Assembly (NCBI GenBank): GCA_944392185.1
Contig: CALXVW010000051.1
Coordinates: forward strand, 1-64,000
Direction: 5' to 3'
DNA from: an uncultured Alphaproteobacteria bacterium
Lineage (GTDB): Bacteria > Pseudomonadota > Alphaproteobacteria > RF32 > CAG-239
Length of the DNA stretch: 64,000 bases
Shown here piece after piece: positions 42,617 to 51,294 of the stretch; the first letter of the stretch is position 1, and every line of letters starts with the position of its first letter. The notes under the pieces were generated by a model. The model was not told the origin of the DNA, did no database searches, and was given only the letters and a program-made list of their open reading frames with translations. A program made the position numbers and the translations under genes.

Positions 42617-43948
42617 ATGAATGAAAAACTTTTGGTTAATTATGTGGCTATTAACTCAATTTTTGATTATAAGCTTAATCCCAAAACTCACGAAGAAAAG
42701 CAGATACAGCAAATTGCCAGATCTATTGAGCGTTTTGGATTTAATAATCCTATTCTGATTGATGAAAAATCGGAGGTAATTGCTGGTCATGGTCGTTTAG
42801 CTGCTGCTAGACTTTTAAAATTGGATGACGTGCCGGTAATCTGTTTGTCGCATCTCAGCGAGGTAGAAAAGCGAGCTTACCGTATTGCGGATAATAGGTT
42901 ATCGGAAAATGGTCAATGGAATACGGATTTATTGAAGCTGGAATTTTCGGAAATTGAAAAGTTGGCTTTGAACCTTGAAGATGAACTGGATTTGGATATT
43001 ACCGGATTTGATTTTAAGGAGATAGATGTTCTTCTGGCTGAAGATAAGCCCAGTGTAAAGGCAGATCAAAAGCTTAATTCTATTCCGTATGTATCGGAAA
43101 ATGAAATAGTCAGCCAATATGGAGATATCTGGCTGCTGGGAAAGCATAAAATTATTTGTGGAAACTCGCTGAAAGAGGAAACATATCAGCATTTATTTGA
43201 AAACATTAAGGCCAATATGGTTTTTACTGATCCGCCATTTAATGTGAAAATTCAAGGACATGTTTGCGGCTCTGGTCAAACAAAACATAAAGAGTTTGCT
43301 TTTGCCTCTGGCGAGATGAATGTGGCTGAATTTATTTCGTTTTTGAAAACATCAATGGCGAATATAGCAAAACATTCTGTTGAAAATTCCGTTCATTATA
43401 TTTGCATGGATTGGCGACATATATCCGAGCTGCTTTCCGCTTCTCAAGATATCTACGCTAAAATGCTGAATATGGTGGTTTGGTGTAAGAAAAACGGCGG
43501 TATGGGTAGTTTTTACCGCTCACAGCACGAATTGATTTGCATCTTTCAGAACGGCAAAGGTTCTCATGTTAATAATGTGGAGTTAGGCAAGCATGGCCGC
43601 TATCGAACAAATGTCTGGCATTATGCCGGTGTTAACAGTTTTGGCTCCGAACAGAAAAATCTTAAAATGCATCCGACGGTCAAACCGGTAGAATTAGTCC
43701 GCGATGCGATTTTGGACGCATCTAAACGGGGCGATATTGTGCTGGATGCGTTTCTCGGCAGCGGAACAACGCTGATTGCGGCTGAAAAGGCCGGACGTGT
43801 TTGTTACGGAATCGAGTATGAGCCATTGTATATTGATACGATTATTCGCCGATATTATGAATTAACCGGAAATTGGGCTATTCATCAAAGTTCGCAAAAA
43901 TCATATGAGCAATTATTGCAAGAAAAATTGGAGAAAATCAATGAGTGA
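42617..43948 (+). CDS. ParB-like/DNA N6-adenine or N4-cytosine methyltransferase fusion
   Basis: 443 aa with AAGGAG before the ATG. The N-terminal ParB-like nuclease domain (about 1-110) includes IAGHGRLAAARLL. The methyltransferase domain has DPPF (MVFTDPPFNVK, near residue 209) before the SAM motif VLDAFLGSGTTLIAAEKAG (near 375), giving the beta-class order. ParB-methyltransferase fusions are common on phages and integrative elements, where they protect element DNA. No endonuclease gene accompanies it. It overlaps the DUF5681 gene by 8 bases. Confidence 0.9.
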   Translation: MNEKLLVNYVAINSIFDYKLNPKTHEEKQIQQIARSIERFGFNNPILIDEKSEVIAGHGRLAAARLLKLDDVPVICLSHLSEVEKRAYRIADNRLSENGQWNTDLLKLEFSEIEKLALNLEDELDLDITGFDFKEIDVLLAEDKPSVKADQKLNSIPYVSENEIVSQYGDIWLLGKHKIICGNSLKEETYQHLFENIKANMVFTDPPFNVKIQGHVCGSGQTKHKEFAFASGEMNVAEFISFLKTSMANIAKHSVENSVHYICMDWRHISELLSASQDIYAKMLNMVVWCKKNGGMGSFYRSQHELICIFQNGKGSHVNNVELGKHGRYRTNVWHYAGVNSFGSEQKNLKMHPTVKPVELVRDAILDASKRGDIVLDAFLGSGTTLIAAEKAGRVCYGIEYEPLYIDTIIRRYYELTGNWAIHQSSQKSYEQLLQEKLEKINE

Positions 43949-44312
43949 AAGCGGCTATAAAAATCCGCCCAAACATTCGCGATTTCAGAAGGGGTGTTCG
44001 GGTAATCCGGCTGGAAGGCCGAAAGGAAGCAAAAATACGCTCAAACTTCTGGATGCAGTTTTGGAACAGAAAATCAAAATTCAGCAAGAGGGTAAGACCG
44101 TCAGCATTACCAAAAAGCAGGCAATGCTGATGCAGCTGGTCAATGCTGCGGTAAAAGGCGAAATCAAGGCCATTGCGGCACTTTTCCCATACATGATGCA
44201 GCTGGACATGAAAGAAGAGCAATCCTTAGAAACAAGCAAATTGTCTCTAAAAGATGAGGAAATTTTACAACAGTTTTTAGAACAAAATAAACAGGAGAAT
44301 AGAAATGACTGA
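43941..44312 (+). CDS. DUF5681 protein (terminase partner)
   Basis: 123 aa from the ATG at 43941 (GGAGAAAATCA upstream). It opens SGYKNPPKHSRFQKG, then GNPAGRPKGSKN, the diagnostic DUF5681 N-terminus. The rest is helical (QAMLMQLVNAAVKGEIKA). It is usually encoded directly before a terminase-like gene, as here, and may act like a small terminase or DNA-recognition subunit. Confidence 0.85.
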   Translation: MSESGYKNPPKHSRFQKGCSGNPAGRPKGSKNTLKLLDAVLEQKIKIQQEGKTVSITKKQAMLMQLVNAAVKGEIKAIAALFPYMMQLDMKEEQSLETSKLSLKDEEILQQFLEQNKQENRND

Positions 44313-45849
44313 TAAAAATTTGGTGAAGAATGCAGTCTTCCGTCAAAGTTTCTCAACCTTTGTACAGAAGTGTTTTTATGAATTAAACCCCTCGGAAAAA
44401 TTTATAAATGGCATGTATATAGATTTATTATGCGATCAAATCCAAAGTATGATTGAAGGTGAGAATCAGAAGTTGATAATCAATCTTCCCCCAAGATATT
44501 TAAAATCTGTCATATGTTCTATAGCTTTGCCTGCATTTATTCTAGGGCATAACCCGTCGGCTAAAATTATGTGCATCAGCTATGGGGAGGATCTGGCTTC
44601 CAAATTAGCTACGGATTGTAGAACCATTATGGAAACAGACTGGTATAAAGAACTTTTCTTTCAGACAAGAATTCGGGGAGATAGGAGATCTAGTATGGAT
44701 TTTGAAACAACCAAGCACGGCGGACGGTTTGCTGTGACAATTTCAGGAGGAGTAACCGGCCGCGGCGCTGATTGGATTATTATAGACGATCCGTTGAAAC
44801 CGGTTGAGGCTTTTTCTGATATACAGAGAGAAAAAGTTAATGAACTCTATGGAAATACCGTTAACTCTAGGCTTAATGATAAAAATACAGGGAGAATACT
44901 TGTGGTTATGCAGCGTTTGCATGCTCATGATTTATCTGGTTTTCTGTTTGAGAACGATCCTGATTTTAAGTCTATCGTCTTGCCGTTGATAGCCGTAAAA
45001 GATGAAGAATGGCAAATAAAAAATCATATTACCGGAAAAATAGTGATATATAAGCGAAAAAAAGGTGAGCTGCTGCATCCGGAACGCGAAGGCGAAAAAG
45101 TTGTAAACAGTTATCGCAATTCGATGAGCCCTTTTGTATTTTCTGCGCAGTATCAGCAGAATCCAATGCCTATCGGCAGCGGAATGATTAAACAGGAATG
45201 GATAACGACCTATCAAGAACTGCCAAAGTTGAGTAAAATTATTTTATCATGGGATACAGCGTCTAAAACTACAGAAACGAATGCTTACTCTGCATGTGTG
45301 GTGATTGGAGTTGGAAAAGATCAAAAGTATTACCTGCTTGAAGTGTTTCGCGGCAGACTTGATTTTCCTAGTTTGACAAGAAAGGTTAAGGAACTGTCTG
45401 ATAAATATGAAGGTAAAATGTCAGGCAAGATAATAACTTTGGTTGAAAATGCATCTTCCGGGATTTCACTTTGTCAAACTTTGAAAGGTAAGATAACAAA
45501 TTTAATACCTGTTTCATGTAAAAGTTCTAAGGAACAGCGTTTTGATATTGTCGCATTAAAAACCGAACAAGGTGAGTTATTGTTTCCAGGACAATATGAA
45601 CCTTGGTTCAAAAGTTTTGAAGATGAGTTCTTAACTTTTCCGAGATCTTTATTTAAAGATCAATGTGATGCTTTGAGTCAGGCAATAGGGTATTTTGAAG
45701 AGCATAAACATTCTTTACGGCAAGCGGCTGTTGTTGCCATTCCATCGCCGCCCGTGAAAACTGTGTACACTGGAATTATTGGGACATCCAATACAAACAG
45801 CAATATTTCAGCTCGTCCAACAATATTTTTTAATTATAGGCGTTTTTAG
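44305..45849 (+). CDS. phage terminase large subunit
   Basis: 514 aa, a normal TerL length. The ATPase domain has NLPPRYLKSVICSIAL as Walker A, then GRGADWIIIDDPLKP as Walker B. The nuclease domain starts ILSWDTASKTTETN with its first acidic residue, followed by VENASSGISLCQTL. TerL packages DNA into procapsids. No portal, capsid, protease or tail genes follow, so this is either a decayed prophage or a satellite that uses another phage's capsids. Confidence 0.9.
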   Translation: MTDKNLVKNAVFRQSFSTFVQKCFYELNPSEKFINGMYIDLLCDQIQSMIEGENQKLIINLPPRYLKSVICSIALPAFILGHNPSAKIMCISYGEDLASKLATDCRTIMETDWYKELFFQTRIRGDRRSSMDFETTKHGGRFAVTISGGVTGRGADWIIIDDPLKPVEAFSDIQREKVNELYGNTVNSRLNDKNTGRILVVMQRLHAHDLSGFLFENDPDFKSIVLPLIAVKDEEWQIKNHITGKIVIYKRKKGELLHPEREGEKVVNSYRNSMSPFVFSAQYQQNPMPIGSGMIKQEWITTYQELPKLSKIILSWDTASKTTETNAYSACVVIGVGKDQKYYLLEVFRGRLDFPSLTRKVKELSDKYEGKMSGKIITLVENASSGISLCQTLKGKITNLIPVSCKSSKEQRFDIVALKTEQGELLFPGQYEPWFKSFEDEFLTFPRSLFKDQCDALSQAIGYFEEHKHSLRQAAVVAIPSPPVKTVYTGIIGTSNTNSNISARPTIFFNYRRF

Positions 45850-45925
45850 CTTGAATAATTCTTTTTTATGAGCATTACATATCCACGTCAGATTTTGTCG
45901 TCAATGCATTATATCGTCAAAAGCA

Positions 45926-47020
45926 ATGAAAAAACGAAACGGGGTAAAAGTAATGTTTTTGAATAAATGGATGTTAGGTCTTAAAAGGGTAGAACAGAAA
46001 ATTTTGAAGAGTTATGATAAAAAAAATTGTTCGGAACATATTTCTGCAATAATCCAATCTTATTTAGAAAGGTTGGATTATAAATATCAAAATCCTGATA
46101 AAATTATAGGACTTTCTACAGAAATAAAGACTCTAGACAACAAATTACAAGGTCTAAGAGGTGGAGAAATTATTTTACTCGCCTCTCGTCCCTGTATGGG
46201 CAAAACATCTTTTGCAATGAATCTTTCTTATAAAGTAGCACAATCATTTTTGAAAGAGGATAACATGAACATGGATAATAAATGTGTTCTGTATTTTAGT
46301 TCAGAAGCTCCGTCTTTTACTTTGTGTCAGCTCCAGCGGATTATCGCTGAAAAAATTACCGGTACAAATTGGTTTGATTTACATACATACAAATATGGAA
46401 GCAAATCTTATGAAGAATTTGCAACGGTAGCAAATATTGGTAAAGAACTAGGAAAATTACCTCTTTATATATGTGATGATTCCAGCCTGTCTTTGGATTC
46501 CATAAAAAATAAAATAAAAAAAATTAGCGGCTGTTCAAAAATCGGTTTTATTGTTATTGATGAGTTTTTATTATTTTCTTTCAAAAACTCATTACACCCC
46601 CAACTGTCCTATATCACCTTGCAAGGATTAAAGGATATAGCCCAAAAGCTTAATGTTCCCATTTTAGTTCTAGGCAAGTTAAGCAGAAATCTTGAAAGAC
46701 GCTCCGATAAACGCCCGCTATTATCTGATGTTGATTCGGCAATTAAACTATCCCCTTATTGTGATAAAATTTTATTTTTGTACCGCGAATCTTACTATTT
46801 GACAATGAAATACCCAGAAAAAAAGTCAAATGAAACAAAAAACCATTTTGACCATCGAATGAAACGTTGGGAAAAGAAGTATCGTAAAACGGAAAATGAA
46901 TGTGAGATTATAATAGCGAAAAATAAACAAGCATTTACGGGAACGGTAAAAATTTTTTGTAACATGGTAGATGGTATTTTTGACGATATAGAATCATCGG
47001 AGGATGATATTCCGTTTTAG
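45926..47020 (+). CDS. DnaB-type replicative helicase, C-terminal domain only
   Basis: 364 aa. An ATG at 45953 with a weak GGGG site is an alternative start. The RecA-like core has GGEIILLASRPCMGKTSFAMN as Walker A, IGFIVIDEFLLFSF as Walker B, and KLSRNLERRSDKRPLLSDV as the DnaB signature. The N-terminal DnaB primase-binding domain is missing, so it is about 100 residues shorter than chromosomal DnaB. Elements carry such helicases for their own replication. IDEFL replaces the usual IDYLQ motif. Confidence 0.85.
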   Translation: MKKRNGVKVMFLNKWMLGLKRVEQKILKSYDKKNCSEHISAIIQSYLERLDYKYQNPDKIIGLSTEIKTLDNKLQGLRGGEIILLASRPCMGKTSFAMNLSYKVAQSFLKEDNMNMDNKCVLYFSSEAPSFTLCQLQRIIAEKITGTNWFDLHTYKYGSKSYEEFATVANIGKELGKLPLYICDDSSLSLDSIKNKIKKISGCSKIGFIVIDEFLLFSFKNSLHPQLSYITLQGLKDIAQKLNVPILVLGKLSRNLERRSDKRPLLSDVDSAIKLSPYCDKILFLYRESYYLTMKYPEKKSNETKNHFDHRMKRWEKKYRKTENECEIIIAKNKQAFTGTVKIFCNMVDGIFDDIESSEDDIPF

Positions 47021-47076
47021 ATAATCTTACTTCCATTAGTATTCAAAACACTAATCCAAAACGAAAGGAACTGACA

Positions 47077-47568
47077 ATGAACAAGGAAATAAAATTAAAT
47101 CTTAACAAACTGTTTTGGTATGTCCTTAGCTGTGAAATTAATAATGACGCCGCTAAATATTATGCACCTTTATTTAATGATAAAGACAAGCAGGAACTTA
47201 TCAATATTGTTCTGGAAATTCGACTGTCCGGCCGGAATACATGGAGTGAGAGCAGTAAAGCAAGAATAGCTCCTTATCTATTAAAATTTGCTCCTATTCC
47301 ATATAAGGGCAATTCTTGCATTAAACCGGTTACCAATTTAGAAATGCTTGAGGCGGAAGAGTGTTATTCAATGCTAAGCAACTGGAACTTTTTCATCAGT
47401 GATGCTTTTTTCTTATACAAAAAAGATGATATTCGGGCTTTAATTATGGTTGCAGAGGAATTTGGCATTCCTACGCCTAAAATTATCGACCCTAACGACT
47501 ATTTAACAGCCAAACAACGAAATACAGTTTTGGCAGAAATGAATGCCCTTATGGCCGAGCAAAGCTGA
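47077..47568 (+). CDS. hypothetical island protein (163 aa)
   Basis: 163 aa with GAAAGGAACTGACA before the ATG. Mostly helical with a Trp-rich N-terminus (KLFWYVLSCEINNDA). The C-terminal end is NTVLAEMNALMAEQS. Element-borne proteins of this style occur beside DUF3768 in alphaproteobacteria, but I do not recognise a family with certainty. No signal peptide or membrane span. Confidence 0.55.
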   Translation: MNKEIKLNLNKLFWYVLSCEINNDAAKYYAPLFNDKDKQELINIVLEIRLSGRNTWSESSKARIAPYLLKFAPIPYKGNSCIKPVTNLEMLEAEECYSMLSNWNFFISDAFFLYKKDDIRALIMVAEEFGIPTPKIIDPNDYLTAKQRNTVLAEMNALMAEQS

Positions 47569-47634
47569 GAATCTTATATAACATCTGCCAGAATTTACCT
47601 TACAATTTTCCTTTCTTGCAGGTGATGTACCACG

Positions 47635-47661
47635 GAAGCCCCAATATAAAATTGGGGCTTC
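47635..47661 (+). terminator. 11-bp hairpin before the DUF3768 gene
   Basis: GAAGCCCCAAT-ATAAA-ATTGGGGCTTC is a perfect 11-bp stem. It ends 20 bases before the DUF3768 start codon and is followed by ACTTATTTC, a weak T tract. It may end the upstream transcript or control access to the next ribosome-binding site. Confidence 0.6.
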
Positions 47662-47681
47662 ACTTATTTCAGGAGAGAGTA

Positions 47682-48005
47682 ATGACAAAAAAGATAATAA
47701 AAGAACTTAATGACAATTTTAGAAAAAGCTTTTTAGGTGGACGTGTAATGATAACTCAAAAAGTTCAAATGCTGTCTGCCGAAGCCCAAAGAGAATTATT
47801 TGACCGTGTAAAACAGTTTAATGACTTTACAAAAGAAAACGACCCTTACGGAGAACATGATTTCGGAAGTATCAAATTCCAAAACGACATTTATTTTTGG
47901 AAGATTGATTATTACGACATTAATTTTTTATATCACAGTCCAGACCCGAGCAACACTTCTATTACAAATAGGGTTTTAACAATCATGCACGCAGATGAAT
48001 ATTAA
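47682..48005 (+). CDS. DUF3768 protein
   Basis: 107 aa from the ATG at 47682 (AGGAGAGAG upstream). The sequence NDPYGEHDFGSIKF, FWKIDYYD and ITNRVLTIMHADEY is diagnostic of DUF3768, a family on alphaproteobacterial plasmids and integrated elements. Function is not known. Length is normal. Confidence 0.88.
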   Translation: MTKKIIKELNDNFRKSFLGGRVMITQKVQMLSAEAQRELFDRVKQFNDFTKENDPYGEHDFGSIKFQNDIYFWKIDYYDINFLYHSPDPSNTSITNRVLTIMHADEY

Positions 48006-48059
48006 CGTCAAAAATTGGCGACTTTCCATAATATAATTAAAAAATTAAGGAACAAAGCC

Positions 48060-48866
48060 ATGATTTATAAAATTAAAAGCCGAAAACAGCTTATCAATTT
48101 GATTAAACATTGTGTAATGCTGCGAATATTTACCAACGGAAAAGATGTCTATGCGTGGAATAGCGAATTTACCGATCATCAGCATGCCCGAAAAGTGCTT
48201 GGCGGATTAGACGACTCTTATAATTCTTATACGATAGAAAATAATGGACGTCTGTTACATTGTGTTGTAATCAATCATACTGTATTAGAAAAATTTATTC
48301 GGACATGGTTTCCTGATTGCTGGTATGGTTTTCATATTAAAGAATATGATACGCATGAGGGCATTTGTCTTTTTACAAATGAAAAACCAGAATGGGCATC
48401 TCTTCATCATGCCTATAATATGCGTATTATAGCATTGGCACAGCCTTATTATAAATCCGAAACTAAGAAACGGACATTCACGCTTTTTACTGAAGATAAT
48501 GAAATGCCTTTTCGTTATCCGCATGTTCACGTTTGTGTTGCTACAAAAAATAAGAAGTATTTAGGAGTTCCTCTTCGGTCTCCTTATTGGGCAGAGAAAT
48601 ATAAATCTATTTTCAGCATCCGCATAAAAAATCCTAAAGTTACAGAAAAAGAACTCTACACGGCAAATAATTTAATAATTGAAGATGAAGTAGAGTCGGA
48701 CTGTTTTAAGAATATGTCCGAGCAAGAAAAAAGCGAACTGCTCGACCTGCTTAATTGTGAAAAATTTAATTTTTGGAGAGGTTACCTCTGTAACATTAAA
48801 AACGATGAGACTTATAAGGAATATTGGCAAGAAAAAGGCTGTTATTTCGAAACCATAACGCCATAG
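48060..48866 (+). CDS. hypothetical island protein (268 aa)
   Basis: 268 aa from the ATG at 48060 (AAGGA upstream). It includes IRTWFPDCWYGFHIKEYD and FRYPHVHVCVATKNK. No membrane segment or signal peptide, and no motif I recognise. It lies after DUF3768 with 54 bases between them, probably in the same transcript. Confidence 0.5.
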   Translation: MIYKIKSRKQLINLIKHCVMLRIFTNGKDVYAWNSEFTDHQHARKVLGGLDDSYNSYTIENNGRLLHCVVINHTVLEKFIRTWFPDCWYGFHIKEYDTHEGICLFTNEKPEWASLHHAYNMRIIALAQPYYKSETKKRTFTLFTEDNEMPFRYPHVHVCVATKNKKYLGVPLRSPYWAEKYKSIFSIRIKNPKVTEKELYTANNLIIEDEVESDCFKNMSEQEKSELLDLLNCEKFNFWRGYLCNIKNDETYKEYWQEKGCYFETITP

Positions 48867-48929
48867 AACTATAATTATTGCTTCTTGCCACCCAAACAGG
48901 TATAAATATGGTGTTGAGGAGTTTAAAAT

Positions 48930-49111
48930 ATGTTTTTATCAAAATCTGATTATATGACGGCTTATACCTTGCTTTTTTGACCGGAACATTATCTGACGAA
49001 GAAGAAAAAATCCTATTTAAAGGTTTGGAAGACTATTGTTACCAAGATACATATGCTATGGTTAAATTGATTGATGTTTTATACGAAAAAAGCAAGGAAG
49101 AAACAAATTAA
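48930..49111 (+). pseudogene. small gene interrupted by a frameshift at a T6 run
   Basis: A strong GAGGAG site lies before ATG 48930. The frame reads MFLSKSDYMTAYTLLF and stops at TGA directly after TTTTTT. The -1 frame stays open from there: LTGTLSDEEEKILFKGLEDY, then more to TAA at 49109-49111. Joined, they would make a ~60-aa protein. Either a single-base change broke it, or the T6-TGA run is a frameshift site. No family recognised. Confidence 0.5.
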
Positions 49112-49404
49112 TTACAGATATATTTTTTTGATACCATAATTCTAAAATTTTTCCATTTTTATACACTGTCTGATAAGATAATTAACATGATATGAATAAG
49201 TTGATATATTAAATTTCCTTATGTTATCCGTATGAAAAATATAACTTTTTTCATCAACAGCATTGCTTTTCAATTTAATAATATGTGTATAAAAAAATAC
49301 TTAACAGCTTACACAGAGATTTACTACAACCACTACATTTTAAATTATAATTAGTAGGGGATGTTAAAGGTGTTTATAAGTTTGATTGCTTATTATCCGG
49401 CATT
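49112..49404. other. AT-rich intergenic stretch
   Basis: About 290 bases between the broken gene and the convergent WYL gene. I see no open frame of note, no clear terminator and no repeat. Confidence 0.6.
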
Positions 49405-50346
49405 TTATTTTTTGGGTTTTATAACCTTAACCTCATCGTCCCAAGTATAAAGAAACCAATCCATTTCCAATTTTCCGCCGGCTCGGAATTTAACTGTCAG
49501 ACTGCCATCAGGATTTTCGATAAAAGTTTGGTTGGGGTGGAAGATAAAGGTTTTGGCTTCTTCTGCCACTTTCGGACTAAAGAGCCATTCCACGTCAAAA
49601 GGCTTTTCATGCCAAGCCCCAAAAGATTCTTGGGCATACGCCTCCAAATTAAAATCATCGTTAGTAAAAGTTTCCGGCAAAATGTCGGCTTCTAAAATAT
49701 GCGATAAAGAAAAATTGTGTGCTTTCCCGGAATCCCAGCCGTCGCTATGCTTAGCAACTAAATAATGTGCCCTCTGTCCATATAAAAAACCGTACGGAAT
49801 CAGGTTATAGTCAAAAATTCTGCCGTCCATTTTGCTTTTATATTTTAATCTGACCTGATGGCAGCTTAAAATTGCCTGCCGAATGGTATCTATAATTTGG
49901 GCATCTATTTTTATTTTTGGACCGGGACGCAAAACCAGCCCTTCCGCTTTTATTAACTCCTCCGCATCAACCTCGACCCTGCGTTTTTGTTCCGGCTTCA
50001 TCAAGTTTTTCAGCTTAAGCTCAACCTTTGCCAATAAAGCGGCTTTATTGTCCAAACTATTTTGCTTAAGGTAACTTATTGCCGTTTGCAGGGCTGAAAT
50101 TTCTTCCGGAGAAAACGCAATTAAGGAATTTAAAGTCCGTTGAGGAATTCGCCAGCGTTTTCTTTTTTCTCCAGTATAGACTTCTTCCATTTGTGGAAAA
50201 TAGCGAAGCAAAGCGTCTCGCATTCTTTCTGCGGTACGTTGCGAAACATCAAAATCGTGACAAATATCGGCAAGAGAAATCCCGTCTGAACTTTCCTGCA
50301 TTTTCATTGCCAAGTCAAACAGGTCTAACATCTTGCCGTAATTCAT
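49405..50346 (-). CDS. WYL-domain transcriptional regulator
   Basis: 313 aa. The N-terminal winged helix-turn-helix (MLDLFDLAMKMQESSDGISL, then DFDVSQRTAERMRDAL) is followed by a WYL domain with VRLKYKSKMDGRIFDYNL, IPYGFLYGQRAHYLVAKHSD and a C-terminal extension. WYL proteins often repress or sense phage-defence genes through ligand or nucleic-acid binding. It lies 10 bases after the PD-(D/E)XK-like gene on the same strand, so the two are one operon. Confidence 0.88.
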   Translation of the reverse strand: MNYGKMLDLFDLAMKMQESSDGISLADICHDFDVSQRTAERMRDALLRYFPQMEEVYTGEKRKRWRIPQRTLNSLIAFSPEEISALQTAISYLKQNSLDNKAALLAKVELKLKNLMKPEQKRRVEVDAEELIKAEGLVLRPGPKIKIDAQIIDTIRQAILSCHQVRLKYKSKMDGRIFDYNLIPYGFLYGQRAHYLVAKHSDGWDSGKAHNFSLSHILEADILPETFTNDDFNLEAYAQESFGAWHEKPFDVEWLFSPKVAEEAKTFIFHPNQTFIENPDGSLTVKFRAGGKLEMDWFLYTWDDEVKVIKPKK

Positions 50347-50356
50347 AACCGTATTC

Positions 50357-50986
50357 CTACCTTTCCGCGGGTTTTACTTTTATCATTAAAAGTTTAAAAT
50401 TATTTAAATACTCGCACCAATGACATTCATATTCGTTTGTTGACACTTTTTTCTTATATTTATCATTTTTTGGTGAAAAAACTTTTGGCCCTGCCTCAAT
50501 ATTTTTTGCAAGGTAAAATTTTTCATCAATAGTTTCTTTCTTTTCTCCCTTTTCTCTTTCCCAATAAACCTTGTCATTAGTCAGAAAAAGGCAAAAATTG
50601 TTCATCTTTTTTGATGTTATGTTACGGATTCCCTCTAATCTTTCTATATCCTGAACAAACAATAATCTTCCAAAATCTTGGGCGGAGTGATTTTTTAATG
50701 TCAAATTAATACCGTACCGTGTAATTTCTTTTGCTGTAGTCTTATATTTTAATTCGATAAACGAGATTTCATCAGGCGTATCAACATAAATATCTATATA
50801 TTTTATACGAGTACCCTCTTTCTCACGATAAGGATATTCCAAAATGATTTTTGCCGTTTCGCCTAAAATTTCTTTTAGTTTCCACGCCAAGCTAAACTGA
50901 AAATCAGCCTCAAGCGTAAATATTGCATTTTCCGCTTTTAATCTTTTAATTGCTTCACTTATTGCAGTTGAAATGACATCCGCCAT
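50357..50986 (-). CDS. PD-(D/E)XK-like protein downstream of a structured leader RNA
   Basis: 209 aa from the ATG at 50986, chosen because GGAGG lies six bases upstream. Near the middle it has YIDIYVDTPDEISFIELKYK: an Asp, then Glu-x-Lys on the next strand, the pattern of PD-(D/E)XK nucleases. The C-terminal region has a Cys pair (CHWC). It is probably a DNA or RNA endonuclease or a nuclease-fold effector. It is followed directly by the WYL regulator and preceded by the ~200-nt structured RNA ending in a terminator, which may control its expression. Confidence 0.65.
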   Translation of the reverse strand: MADVISTAISEAIKRLKAENAIFTLEADFQFSLAWKLKEILGETAKIILEYPYREKEGTRIKYIDIYVDTPDEISFIELKYKTTAKEITRYGINLTLKNHSAQDFGRLLFVQDIERLEGIRNITSKKMNNFCLFLTNDKVYWEREKGEKKETIDEKFYLAKNIEAGPKVFSPKNDKYKKKVSTNEYECHWCEYLNNFKLLMIKVKPAER

Positions 50987-51062
50987 AATTACCTCCTTTA
51001 TTTTTTTGCAGAACATAATCAAAATACCTTACATATCCGACAGAATTTGACGCTAATGGTAT

Positions 51063-51093
51063 AAAAAAACAGTCGCCGGGATCTTGGCGACTG
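51063..51093 (-). terminator. intrinsic terminator of the structured RNA
   Basis: Read on the minus strand, CAGTCGCC-AAGATCCC-GGCGACTG is followed by seven T. It lies 77 bases before the ATG of the PD-(D/E)XK-like gene, so it either ends a free RNA or acts as a leader attenuator. Confidence 0.88.
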
Positions 51094-51260
51094 GGAGTTT
51101 ACAACTGCATAAAGACAGCATGATGCTTTTAGCAAAATGCCTGAACATAACATCATCTCCCAGTCATTAGACTAGGAGAAGTGTTTTTTGATTTCGGTCT
51201 GTCTTCTCTAATTCAGACCGCTTTATGAGGGATTGTAAAGTCCCAGCTCACTTTTGAGCC
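51063..51260 (-). ncRNA. structured ~200-nt RNA: standalone ncRNA or attenuator leader
   Basis: Transcribed on the minus strand. Its 5' segment CUGGGACUUUACAA (51246-51233) pairs with UUGUAAACUCCCAG (51104-51091), 13 of 14 positions. Inside are CAUAAAG/CUUUAUG (51227-51221 with 51114-51108), hairpin CGGUCUG/CAGACCG (51195-51220), hairpin UCUCCUAGUC-UAAU-GACUGGGAGA (51156-51179) and AUGAUG/CAUCAU (51120-51156). It ends in the terminator at 51063. GACUGGGAG (51165-51157) can instead pair with CUCCCAGUC (51097-51089), which would break the terminator stem. It does not match RNase P, tmRNA or 4.5S RNA signatures, and is branched rather than the 6S rod. Confidence 0.75.
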
Positions 51261-51266
51261 GATTTC

Positions 51267-51294
51267 ATATTAACAACGTGTAATAAAATGTCAA
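51267..51294 (-). promoter_or_regulatory. consensus sigma-70 promoter of the structured RNA
   Basis: On the minus strand a perfect TTGACA (51294-51289) and TAATAT (51272-51267) are 16 bases apart. The predicted start is a G near 51260, just before the first hairpin, GCTCAAAAGTGAGC. It is the best promoter match I found in the window. Confidence 0.8.

Noticed and set aside
42617..43948. Chromosome-partitioning ParB
   Set aside because: Only the N-terminal ParB-like nuclease domain is present, fused to a DNA methyltransferase, and no parA or parS-like site is nearby.
48930..49111. Programmed -1 frameshift as a confident call
   Set aside because: The T6-TGA run is suggestive but there is no downstream stem and no comparative evidence; a simple mutation is more likely.
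51063..51260. 6S RNA, RNase P RNA, tmRNA or a CRISPR tracr-like RNA
   Set aside because: The fold is branched rather than a bulged rod, conserved RNase P and tmRNA sequence blocks are missing, and no cas genes are present.
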